Shown in pieces: positions 55,722-63,212 of a stretch of DNA of 64,000 nt (its first letter is position 1; each line of letters begins with the position of its first letter). The stretch lies in assembly GCF_014648675.1 (NCBI RefSeq), contig NZ_BMRO01000018.1, positions 70,805 through 134,804 on the forward strand, read 5' to 3'. The stretch is from Actinomadura livida (GTDB lineage: Bacteria > Actinomycetota > Actinomycetes > Streptosporangiales > Streptosporangiaceae). The notes below the pieces were generated by a model. That model saw nothing but the letters and a program-made list of their open reading frames with translations. It had not been told where the DNA came from and ran no database searches. The position numbers were made by a program, and so were the translations under genes.

Positions 55722-56668
55722 GCGATTCCGCGTACGAGGACAGGCTGCAGGCGTGGGTGGGCCGGGAGCTGGTCACCCGCCGTCCGGGGCAGGACCCCGT
55801 GAACGTCCCCATGATCCGCCACTGGGTGGAGGCGATGGAGGACGACAACCCCGTCTACCTCGACGAGGACGCCGCCCGCGCCACCGGCCGCGACGGCGTC
55901 GTGGCGCCCGCGTCGATGCTCCAGGCGTGGACGATGCGCGGGTACGCCGCGTCCGTCTCGCCGGACGCCGAGCGCACCGGCTCCGACGAGCTGACCGACC
56001 TTCTCGCCGAGGGCGGCTACACCTCCGTCGTCGCCACCGACTCGGAGTTCGAGTTCCACCGCGAGCTGGTCCCCGGCGACCACGTCAGCGTGGAGGAGAC
56101 CCTTGAGGCGATCTCCCCGGAGAAGAAGACCGCGCTCGGGCCGGGCCGCTTCATCAGCACGGTCAAGACGTACCGGGACGCGTCGGGCGAGATCGTCGCG
56201 ACGCAGCGGTGGCGGATGCTGCGCTTCCGGCCCGCCGCGAAGCCCGAGCCCGCGCCGAAGGCGCCGCGGCCGCGGCCCGCGATCAACCACGACAACGAGT
56301 TCTGGTTCGCCGCCGCCCGCGAGCACCGCCTCGTCATCCAGCGCTGCGCCGACTGCAAGTCGCTGCGGCACCCGCCCGGCCCGTGCTGCCCGCAGTGCGG
56401 CTCGTTCGGCTGGGACACCGTCGAGTCGGCGGGCGAGGGCCACGTCTACACCTACGTGGTCAACCACCACCCCCGCCACCCGGCGTTCGACTACCCGCTG
56501 GTCGTCGCCGTGATCGAGCTGACCGAGGGGACGCGGCTGATCGCCAACATGACGGGCGTCGAGCCCGGGGACGTCGAGATCGGCATGCCGGTCGTCCTCG
56601 ACTGGATCGACCCGGACCCCGACCTGTCCCTGCCGGTGTTCCGCCCGGCCGTCGCTGAGGAGAGCTGA
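55718..56668 (+). CDS. chsH2: ChsH2-like MaoC/DUF35 fusion (steroid enoyl-CoA hydratase and aldolase partner)
   Basis: 316 residues, near the 311 of M. tuberculosis ChsH2. The N-terminal half is a MaoC-type hydratase half-fold (VPMIRHWVEAMEDDNPVYLD). The C-terminal half is a DUF35 domain with a zinc ribbon CADCKSLRHPPGPCCPQCG and an OB-fold strand GHVYTYVVNHH. ChsH2 pairs with ChsH1 for hydration and its DUF35 domain with the Ltp2 aldolase. The order here, between fadE29- and fadE28-like genes, differs from the M. tuberculosis igr order but the complement is the same. Overlaps on both sides. Confidence 0.88.
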   Translation: MSDSAYEDRLQAWVGRELVTRRPGQDPVNVPMIRHWVEAMEDDNPVYLDEDAARATGRDGVVAPASMLQAWTMRGYAASVSPDAERTGSDELTDLLAEGGYTSVVATDSEFEFHRELVPGDHVSVEETLEAISPEKKTALGPGRFISTVKTYRDASGEIVATQRWRMLRFRPAAKPEPAPKAPRPRPAINHDNEFWFAAAREHRLVIQRCADCKSLRHPPGPCCPQCGSFGWDTVESAGEGHVYTYVVNHHPRHPAFDYPLVVAVIELTEGTRLIANMTGVEPGDVEIGMPVVLDWIDPDPDLSLPVFRPAVAEES

Positions 56669-57744
56669 TGGACTTCACCTTGGGGGAGGACCTGGAGGCC
56701 GTCCGGGACCTGGCCCGGCAGATCTTCGCCGACCACGCCACGCAGGAGCGGATCAAGGCCGCCGAGGCGGCCGGGACCGGCGTCGACGGGACGCTCTGGA
56801 CCGCGCTGGCGGACGCGGGCCTGCTCGGCGTCGCGCTGCCCGAGAGCGCGGGCGGCGCCGGGCTCGGGGCGGGCGGGCTGGCCGTCCTGCTGGAGGAGCA
56901 GGGCCGGACGGTCGCGCCCGTGCCGGTCTGGCCCGCGGTCGTCGCGGCGCTCACCCTCGCCGAGCACGGCACCGCCGCCCAGCGCGACCTCCTCCCGGCG
57001 CTCGTGGACGGCGGCGAACGGCTCACGGTCGCGCTGGAGGAGTTCGGCGCCGCGGACCCGGCCGAACCGCGGTGCACCGCCGTCCGCGACGGTGACGGGT
57101 GGCGGCTGACCGGTGTCAAGGCGGTCGTCCCGGCCCCGGCCGGCGCCTCGCACGTCCTGGTCTCGGCGCGCTCCGATGAGGGGCCCGGCCTCTACCTCGC
57201 CGCGACGTCCGCCGCCGGGACGTCCTGGGAGCCCGCCGGGACCACCGCCCACGACGGCGCCGCGCACCTCACCCTCGACGGGACGCCCGCGCAGGCGCTC
57301 GGCGACGAGGCCCTCGCGTCGGTGCTGCGGCTAGCCCGGGCCGCGCTCGCCGCCGTCCAGGTCGGCGTGGCCGAGGGCGCGCTCCGCCTGGCCGCCGACC
57401 ACCTCACCGGACGCGAGCAGTTCGGGCGCCCCCTCGCCGCGTTCCAGGCCGTCCAGCACCAGCTCGCCGACTGCTACATCGAGATCGACGCGATGCGCGT
57501 CTGCCTCTGGCACGCGGTATCGCTGATCAGCGCCGGGGAGGACGCGGAATCGGCGGTGCTGGTCGCCAAGTGGTGGTCGGACGAGGGCGGGCTGAACGTC
57601 GTCCACCGCGTCCAGCACCTGCACGGCGGCATCGGCGTGGACGTCGACTACCCGGTGCACCGCCACTTCCTGTGGGGCAAGCAGATCTCCGGCACCCTCG
57701 GCGGCGCGTCCGCCGGCCTCGAACTGCTCGGAGCGGCCCTGTGA
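56668..57744 (+). CDS. fadE28: FadE28-like acyl-CoA dehydrogenase (ChsE1)
   Basis: 358 residues. The fold begins MDFTLGEDLEAVRDLARQIF; TGREQFGRPLAAFQAVQHQL and VHRVQHLHGGIGVDVDYPVH are the helical-domain signatures; the usual central FAD motif is weak, as in FadE28 chains that share the partner's FAD site. The short length and pairing with the FadE29-like gene fit a half-site subunit. It begins at the stop of chsH2 (TGATG) and ends in GTGA with chsH1. Confidence 0.84.
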   Translation: MDFTLGEDLEAVRDLARQIFADHATQERIKAAEAAGTGVDGTLWTALADAGLLGVALPESAGGAGLGAGGLAVLLEEQGRTVAPVPVWPAVVAALTLAEHGTAAQRDLLPALVDGGERLTVALEEFGAADPAEPRCTAVRDGDGWRLTGVKAVVPAPAGASHVLVSARSDEGPGLYLAATSAAGTSWEPAGTTAHDGAAHLTLDGTPAQALGDEALASVLRLARAALAAVQVGVAEGALRLAADHLTGREQFGRPLAAFQAVQHQLADCYIEIDAMRVCLWHAVSLISAGEDAESAVLVAKWWSDEGGLNVVHRVQHLHGGIGVDVDYPVHRHFLWGKQISGTLGGASAGLELLGAAL

Positions 57745-58172
57745 TCACCAACGTGAAGCGCTACGAGGACGTCGCGGTGGGGGAGGAGCTCCCCGAGCTG
57801 CGCATCCCGCTGACCCGCACCATGATCGTCGCGACCGCCATCGCGAGCCGCGACTACCAGGACGTCCACCACGACCCGTCCCTCGCGGTCGAACGCGGAT
57901 CCAAGGACGTCTTCATGAACATCCTGACGACCAACGGCCTCGTCGACCGGTACGTCACCGGCTGGGCGGGCCCCGCCGCCGTCGTGAAGGCCATCAGGAT
58001 CAGGCTCGGCGCGCCCAACTACCCCGGCGACACGATGGTGCTCACCGGCACCGTCACCGCCAAGCACGACGACCGCCGCGTCGAGATCGCCGTGCGGGGC
58101 GTCAACGAGATCGGCCCGCACGTCACCGGCACCGTCGTCGTCCGACTGCCCGGACAGGGGATTGACTCATGA
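57741..58172 (+). CDS. chsH1: ChsH1-like MaoC enoyl-CoA hydratase subunit
   Basis: 143 residues from a GTG overlapping the fadE28 stop. VGEELPELRIPLTRTMIVAT and SRDYQDVHHDPSLAVERGSK contain the hydratase-2 motif with the catalytic D-x-x-x-x-H, and NGLVDRYVTGW follows. With ChsH2 it would form the heteromeric hydratase of the 17,20-enoyl steroid thioester. Its stop overlaps ltp2 (ATGA). Confidence 0.87.
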   Translation: MITNVKRYEDVAVGEELPELRIPLTRTMIVATAIASRDYQDVHHDPSLAVERGSKDVFMNILTTNGLVDRYVTGWAGPAAVVKAIRIRLGAPNYPGDTMVLTGTVTAKHDDRRVEIAVRGVNEIGPHVTGTVVVRLPGQGIDS

Positions 58173-59344
58173 GCGTGCTGCCCGGGGCCGCCGCGATCGC
58201 GGGGATCGGCGCCACCGAGTTCTCCAAGGACTCCGGCCGCAGCGAGCTGCGGCTCGCCTGCGAGGCGGTGCTCGCCGCCGTCACCGACGCCGGGCTCCAG
58301 CCGTCCGACGTGGACGGCATGGTCACCTTCACCGCCGACACCAACTCCGAGATCCACATCGCCCGCAACCTCGGCATCGGCGAGCTGTCGTTCTTCTCCC
58401 GCGTCGGGTACGGCGGCGGCGCGGCGTGCGGGACCGTCCAGCAGGCCGCGATGGCAGTCGCGACCGGCGTCGCCGACGTCGTCGTCTGCTACCGCGCCTT
58501 CAACGAGCGCTCCGGCACTCGCTACGGCCTAGGCCAGGCGGACCGGCCGGTCGACGTCAGCGCCGACCGCGCCGCCTACTCGTGGATGACCCCGTTCGGC
58601 CTGGCCACCCCGGCCCAGTGGGTCGCCATGTTCGCCCGCCGCTACATGCACGAGTACGGCGCGACCAGCGAGGACTTCGGCCGCATCGCCGTCGTCGACC
58701 GGGCGCACGCCGCGACGAACCCCGCCGCGTGGTTCCACGACCGTCCCATCACGCTGGCGGACCACCAGGCGTCCCGCTGGATCGCCGAACCCCTCCGCCT
58801 CCTCGACTGCTGCCAGGAGAGCGACGGCGGCCAGGCCCTAGTCGTCGTCTCCGCCGAACGCGCCCGCGACCTCCCGCACCCGCCCGCCCTGATCTGGGGC
58901 GCGGCGCAGGGATCGGGCAACGACCAGCACATGATGACGAGCTACTACCGCTCCGAGATCACCGGCATTCCGGAGATGGGGCTGGTGGGACGGCAGCTCT
59001 ACGCGCAGTCCCGGCTGACTCCCGCCGACGTCCAGGCCGCCATCCTCTACGACCACTTCACGCCGCTCGTCCTGCCGCAGCTCGAAGAACTCGGCTTCTG
59101 CGCCAAGGGCGAGGCCAAGGACTTCGTCGCCGACGGCAACCTCGAACTCGGCGGGCGCCTCCCGGTCAACACCCACGGAGGCCAGCTCGGCGAGGCTTAC
59201 ATCCACGGCATGAACGGCATCGCCGAGGGCGTCCGCCTCGTCCGCGGCACCTCGGTGAACCAGCCGGGCGACGTCCACAACGTCCTGGTCACCGCCGGCA
59301 CAGGCGTCCCCACCAGCGGCCTCATCCTCGGCGCCTCCGGATGA
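58169..59344 (+). CDS. ltp2: Ltp2-like thiolase-fold retro-aldolase
   Basis: 391 residues, close to Ltp2 (386). The thiolase-like fold is seen in AAIAGIGATEFSKDSGRSEL, GVADVVVCYRAFNERSGTRY and the late GGRLPVNTHGGQLGEAYIHG. Ltp2 does not form an acyl-Cys and uses Tyr residues to split the 17-hydroxy side-chain thioester into androstenedione-type ketone and propionyl-CoA, with the DUF35 domain of ChsH2. The gene is placed after its partner, overlapping both neighbours by four bases. Confidence 0.88.
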   Translation: MSVLPGAAAIAGIGATEFSKDSGRSELRLACEAVLAAVTDAGLQPSDVDGMVTFTADTNSEIHIARNLGIGELSFFSRVGYGGGAACGTVQQAAMAVATGVADVVVCYRAFNERSGTRYGLGQADRPVDVSADRAAYSWMTPFGLATPAQWVAMFARRYMHEYGATSEDFGRIAVVDRAHAATNPAAWFHDRPITLADHQASRWIAEPLRLLDCCQESDGGQALVVVSAERARDLPHPPALIWGAAQGSGNDQHMMTSYYRSEITGIPEMGLVGRQLYAQSRLTPADVQAAILYDHFTPLVLPQLEELGFCAKGEAKDFVADGNLELGGRLPVNTHGGQLGEAYIHGMNGIAEGVRLVRGTSVNQPGDVHNVLVTAGTGVPTSGLILGASG

Positions 59345-60129
59345 GCGAATGGCGCGGCCGCAGCCTCGGCACCAATACCGTCTCCTACGACGACACGCAA
59401 CCCATCCTCTACGCCCTCGCCGTGGGGGCGAGGGCCTCCGACCTCGACCTCGTCTTCGAGGAGCGGCTCCGCGTCCTCCCGACGTTCGCCCTGACCCTCG
59501 CCCAGTGGGCACCGGACGCGCTGGGCTCCGCGGGGGCCTTCGACATCACGACGGCCGTCCACGGCTCGCAGCGCCTCCGCGTCCGTAAGCCCCTGCCCCG
59601 CTCGGGCTCGGTGGAGATGTCCGCCCACGTCGCCGAAGTCTGGGACAAGGGCTCCGCGGCCGTCTTCGAGGTCGCCGTGGAGAGCCCGTACTTCGAGGCC
59701 ACCTGGTCGCTGTTCGCCCCGGGGGCCGGCGGCTTCGGCGGCGACCGCGGCCCGTCCTCCCGCCGCCGTCCCGAGACGGAACCCGACGGGTCGCTGACCG
59801 TGGCGACGTCCCCGAGGCAGGCTGCCCTCTACCGCCTTCTGGGCGACCGCCACCACCTGCACATAGACCCGGAAGCGGCGCAGAAGGCCGGAATGCCGCG
59901 TCCCATTCTGCACGGCCTGTGCACCCTGGTCGCGGTAACCCTCCCGCTGGCCGAGTCGCTGGGCGCACACCCGGCCGACCTGCTCGAACTGGAAGGCCGC
60001 TTCACCGCCCCCGTCTTCCCCGGCGACGCGCTGCACCTGGAGACCTGGAAGGAAGACGAAACGACCCTCGCCGAAGCATCAGTGAACGGCAAGACGGTGA
60101 TCACCGCAGCCCGAGCCCGTTTCGCCTGA
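59341..60129 (+). CDS. ChsH3-like MaoC double-hotdog enoyl-CoA hydratase
   Basis: 262 residues. Two hotdog folds are visible: the N-terminal half (NTVSYDDTQPILYALAVGAR, FALTLAQWAP) and the C-terminal half with the hydratase-2 motif YRLLGDRHHLHIDPEAAQKA-G then ILHGLCT. This is the architecture of Rv3538-type (ChsH3) hydratases, which act on the five-carbon side chain. Last gene of the operon; followed by a terminator. The conserved D-x-N/H-P-x-H is D-R-H-H-L-H-I-D-P here, a normal variant. Confidence 0.82.
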   Translation: MSEWRGRSLGTNTVSYDDTQPILYALAVGARASDLDLVFEERLRVLPTFALTLAQWAPDALGSAGAFDITTAVHGSQRLRVRKPLPRSGSVEMSAHVAEVWDKGSAAVFEVAVESPYFEATWSLFAPGAGGFGGDRGPSSRRRPETEPDGSLTVATSPRQAALYRLLGDRHHLHIDPEAAQKAGMPRPILHGLCTLVAVTLPLAESLGAHPADLLELEGRFTAPVFPGDALHLETWKEDETTLAEASVNGKTVITAARARFA

Positions 60130-60295
60130 GCCGTCAGGCGATATCCCGGGCGGACTCGACGACCCGGCCGCGACGCTCACCGACCGGTACACCCGGCACG
60201 GCTGAGCCTGGTCGTACAGGCGGTGCGCCGCGCCCCGAACGACCTCGCCCCGGCGGCTGACGCGGTCGTAGCGGCCGGGCCCCCGGCGATCGGAA

Positions 60296-60323
60296 CCGCC
60301 CCCGCCGAGGTCGGCGGGGGCGG
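60296..60323. terminator. terminator between the igr-like operon and the secreted peptide gene
   Basis: Perfect 12-bp arms CCGCCCCCGCCG and CGGCGGGGGCGG with an AGGT loop, between convergent genes. Confidence 0.85.
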
Positions 60324-60344
60324 CGGCGTGCCGGCCGGTCCGGG

Positions 60345-60575
60345 TCAGTAAAGGCCCCACAGCTCGTAGCTGGCCCACGGCGCGGAGCTGCCCTTGCAGT
60401 CGTAGGACTGCCAGCCGGACTTCACGCCGGCCTCGCCCGCGGCCTTGCAGCTCGAGTACCAGTAGAACGTCTGGCCGGTGTTGTGCCACGACGCGGCGAG
60501 CGCCGGGGTCGCGGTCGCCCCGACCGCCAGCGCGGACCCGGCGACCACGGCGGCGGCGGCTTTCCTGATCTTCAT
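60345..60575 (-). CDS. small secreted peptide, hypothetical
   Basis: 76 residues. The signal peptide MKIRKAAAAVVAGSALAVGA ends at an ATPALA site, leaving a 47-residue Trp/Tyr-rich mature peptide, SWHNTGQTFYWYSSCKAAGE and GWQSYDCKGSSAPWASYELW, with two cysteines able to form one bridge. It resembles small actinobacterial secreted peptides of unknown role. GGAGGG precedes the ATG. Function unknown. Confidence 0.72.
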   Translation of the reverse strand: MKIRKAAAAVVAGSALAVGATATPALAASWHNTGQTFYWYSSCKAAGEAGVKSGWQSYDCKGSSAPWASYELWGLY

Positions 60576-61051
60576 GAACCCTCCACATGGCTCTCGGTAG
60601 TCAAGCGATTGCAGTATGTGTTCAGACTGTTCGCCGGTGCTATCCCGGAAACCACGTACCTTCGCCGCGATGTGGCCCGAGGGGCCGGTCGTGCTCGGTC
60701 AGCGAACCGCCGGGCCCGTCTCGCACATTCGCTTGATTCCGTTGATGAAGAAGGACGCCAGGCGCTCCGGTTCGCCCGCCGCCCGGATGCCGGAACGGCC
60801 GGTGCGTTAAGAGAGTCTTCATCCTCCGTACCGCCGCAGTACCGGGTGCCCTTCCGCTCCTGATCTCGCAGGTCACGGGGGTATTCGCGGACGCCTGACG
60901 GCAGCATCCGACCAAGGACGGGCCCACGGCTGGGCAATGCGTGACATTTATCCGCATTTGCCGCAAATGTCACCGTCACAGTGCCGCCGTTCCCGATCCC
61001 CCTCGGGGCGCCCCCCGCCCTGGCCGGGAAACGGCTGCGGAAGGGCCCCCG
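60576..61051. other. intergenic region with a possible gene remnant
   Basis: 476 bp between divergent secreted-protein genes. On the minus strand, bases 60699-60807 read GEPERLASFFINGIKRMCET with coding-like codons, ending at a stop, and could be the C-terminal relic of a lost gene. The remainder is mixed and AT-richer near 60600-60640 and 60940-60980, the likely promoter zones. No complete gene is supported. Confidence 0.35.
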
Positions 61052-61681
61052 ATGCGACGTCCCCTCCTGTTCCTGCTACCCGCCGTGCTGGCCGCCGCGC
61101 TGCTCGGCATCCCGTCGGCTCCCGCGTCCGCGACCCCGCCCAACATCCCGTCCGCCGCCACGGCCGCGTCCCGGCTGGCCTCCCTCACCGTGGCCGCCGA
61201 GTCGCACGCCGGCAGCTACGACCGCGACCTGTTCCCGCACTGGATCACGATCTCCGGGGCGTGCAACACCCGCGAGACCGTCCTCAAGCGGGACGGCTCC
61301 AACGTCGTCACCAACTCGTCCTGCGCCGCGACCTCCGGGTCCTGGTACTCGCCCTACGACGGCGCCACCTGGTACGCGGCGTCCGATGTGGACATCGACC
61401 ACGTGGTGCCGCTCGCCGAGGCGTGGGCGTCGGGTGCCTGGGCCTGGTCGACGTCCCGCCGCCAGGCCTACGCCAACGACCTCGGCGGCCCCGAGCTGTG
61501 GGCCGTCACCGACAACGTCAACCAGGCCAAGGGGCATAAGGACCCCGCCGAATGGCAGCCCCCGCGCGCCGCGTTCCGCTGCACCTACGCCCGCGCCTGG
61601 ATCCAGGTGAAGTGGTACTACGGCCTCACCGTCGACAGCGCTGAGAAGAGCGCCCTCTCCACGATGCTCGGCACCTGCTGA
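61052..61681 (+). CDS. secreted HNH-family nuclease (DUF1524/GmrSD C-terminal-like)
   Basis: 209 residues from the ATG at 61052. The signal peptide is RRPLLFLLPAVLAAALLGIP with cleavage near A-S-A. The nuclease part has WYAASDVDIDHVVPLAEAWA with the D-H-V-V-P motif, and ANDLGGPELWAVTDNVNQAK-G-H-K-D-P-A-E-W for the N and H/K metal residues. Cysteine pairs (ACNTR, SSCAA, FRCTY, GTC) fit an exported protein. Such enzymes digest extracellular DNA for nutrients or defence. Stands alone; a terminator follows. Confidence 0.85.
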   Translation: MRRPLLFLLPAVLAAALLGIPSAPASATPPNIPSAATAASRLASLTVAAESHAGSYDRDLFPHWITISGACNTRETVLKRDGSNVVTNSSCAATSGSWYSPYDGATWYAASDVDIDHVVPLAEAWASGAWAWSTSRRQAYANDLGGPELWAVTDNVNQAKGHKDPAEWQPPRAAFRCTYARAWIQVKWYYGLTVDSAEKSALSTMLGTC

Positions 61682-61699
61682 GGCGGTCGCCGAGAGCAG

Positions 61700-61739
61700 G
61701 GGGCCGGGCGCCGTTCCCGCCGGGGCGGCACCCGGCCCC
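61700..61739 (+). terminator. terminator after the secreted nuclease gene
   Basis: Arms GGGGCCGGG and CCCGGCCCC, then one mismatch and GCCG/CGGC inside, about 13 pairs with a 12-base loop. Confidence 0.72.
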
Positions 61740-61759
61740 TCTCTCCGGCCACAATCTAG

Positions 61760-61805
61760 ACATTGACAAGTCTGTGCGCACCGGCCTATCTTGACAGTGA
61801 CAAGT
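61760..61805 (+). promoter_or_regulatory. promoter with paired direct repeats upstream of doxX
   Basis: TTGACA (61763-61768) and TATCTT (61787-61792) are 18 bp apart. ACATTGACAAGT (61760-61771) overlaps the -35 and ACAGTGACAAGT (61794-61805) follows the -10; the two differ at one base and lie 34 bp apart, suggesting a regulator binding on both sides of the promoter. Confidence 0.68.
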
Positions 61806-61819
61806 TAGGGGGAAGCGAC

Positions 61820-62320
61820 ATGGCACCATTGATCTTCTTGACCATCGGCACGCTGGCCGCGCTGGTCGCGGGCCGGGCGGGCGTCCGGTGGCTGAGGCCC
61901 TGGCCGGTCCCGCTGCGCGTCGGGCTCGCCCTGATGTTCACGGTGACGGGGATCGCCCACTTCGTGGGCATGCGCCAGGACCTGATCGACATGGTCCCGC
62001 CCGCGCTGCCCGCACCGGGCCTCCTGGTGACCGTGACCGGCGTCCTGGAACTGGCCGGCGCGGCCGCCCTCCTCCGGGAGCGCACCGCGCCCTGGGCGGC
62101 GGGTGGGCTCAGCCTGATGCTGGTCGGGATGTTCCCGGCCAACGTCCACCTGGCCCTCAACGGCACGGGCCTCCCCTGGGACGACCGCCTGCTCCCCAGG
62201 ACCCTGATGCAGGTGGTCTTCCTGGCCGCGACGCTCGCCGTGGCCCTGCACCACATGCGGCGGAAGGACGACACCCCGCCCCGCGAGCCCGCGAAGGCCC
62301 TCTCTGGAGAAGCCTTCTAG
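61820..62320 (+). CDS. DoxX-family membrane protein
   Basis: 166 residues from the ATG behind GGGGGAAG. Four membrane helices: residues 2-20, 34-50 (RVGLALMFTVTGIAHFVGM), 65-85 and 95-140. HFVGMRQDLIDMVP and the F-P-A-N-V-H-L-A-L-N motif are typical of DoxX/DUF417-like proteins, associated with redox or thiosulfate metabolism. It may form an operon with the following SDR. Expression from a strong regulated promoter. Confidence 0.83.
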   Translation: MAPLIFLTIGTLAALVAGRAGVRWLRPWPVPLRVGLALMFTVTGIAHFVGMRQDLIDMVPPALPAPGLLVTVTGVLELAGAAALLRERTAPWAAGGLSLMLVGMFPANVHLALNGTGLPWDDRLLPRTLMQVVFLAATLAVALHHMRRKDDTPPREPAKALSGEAF

Positions 62321-62341
62321 AACCCACTACTGTCGCGTCCC

Positions 62342-63133
62342 GTGAGCGAGTCGCTGAACGTGGTCGTGACGGGTGGGAACCGCGGGGTCGGACGGGCCGT
62401 CGCGGCGGAGGCCGCCCGGCGCGGCCACCGGGTGACGATCGTGGCGCGGCGGCCCGCCGAGGGGGCCGCCGCCGCCCGCGAGACCGGCGCGGACTTCGTC
62501 CCCGGCGACCTGTCGGCCCTCCGGACGACCCGCGCCGCCGCGGCCGGGATCGCCGAGGCGGTCCCGGTCATCGACGTGCTCGTCCACAACGCGGCGCTCT
62601 GGCCGAGCCGCCGCGTCCTCAACGAGGACGGGTTCGAGCAGGCGTTCTTCACCAACCACCTCGCCCCGTTCCTCCTGAACCACCTCCTGGAGGAACGGCT
62701 CCGCCGCGTCGTCCAGGTGAGCGCGGGCCTCTACGTCATGGGCAGGGTCGACCCGGACCGCACCCCGACCGGCGACGACTTCAGCCCCACCAAGACCTAC
62801 GCCAACACGAAACTCGCCAACCTCCTGACGGTCCCGCTCTTCGCCGAGCACTGGAAAGAGGCCGGCATAACGATCGACGCGGTCCACCCCGGCGTCCTGC
62901 GAACGGGCCTAGGTGAACGAAACGGCTTCCAGGGCCTACTCCTGAAAACGGTGAAGCGCACCCTGAAGTCCCCAGAGGCAGGCGCCAAACCCGTAGTAGA
63001 CCTACTCACCTCAGAGGGCACAGGCCGTTACTACAACGGCCTGAAGCAACGCCCCCTGAAACCGGTGGCCCGCAACACCCCACTGGCCGAACGCCTCTGG
63101 GCCGATGCCCATAAAGCCATCAACACCCCCTGA
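62342..63133 (+). CDS. SDR-family NAD(P)-dependent oxidoreductase (retinol dehydrogenase-like)
   Basis: 263 residues from a GTG. Coenzyme motif VVVTGGNRGVGRAVAAEAAR; D-x-D-type loop GDLSALRTTRAAA; LVHNAALWPSR; active site VQVSAGLYVMG with Y-A-N-T-K. This is the WWOX/retinol dehydrogenase-like subgroup. It lies 22 bp after doxX. As with the ligase at 13.2 kb, the last 250 bp shift to A/T-ending codons (ATA, CTA, GTA), so the 3' end is under different codon pressure. Confidence 0.82.
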   Translation: MSESLNVVVTGGNRGVGRAVAAEAARRGHRVTIVARRPAEGAAAARETGADFVPGDLSALRTTRAAAAGIAEAVPVIDVLVHNAALWPSRRVLNEDGFEQAFFTNHLAPFLLNHLLEERLRRVVQVSAGLYVMGRVDPDRTPTGDDFSPTKTYANTKLANLLTVPLFAEHWKEAGITIDAVHPGVLRTGLGERNGFQGLLLKTVKRTLKSPEAGAKPVVDLLTSEGTGRYYNGLKQRPLKPVARNTPLAERLWADAHKAINTP

Positions 63134-63212
63134 ATCCCTGGCATCTCCGTCATTACCGAACGTATTTACTTTCACCCTCCGCAGTGGACTCGCCACCACT
63201 AGCGTCCGTTCC

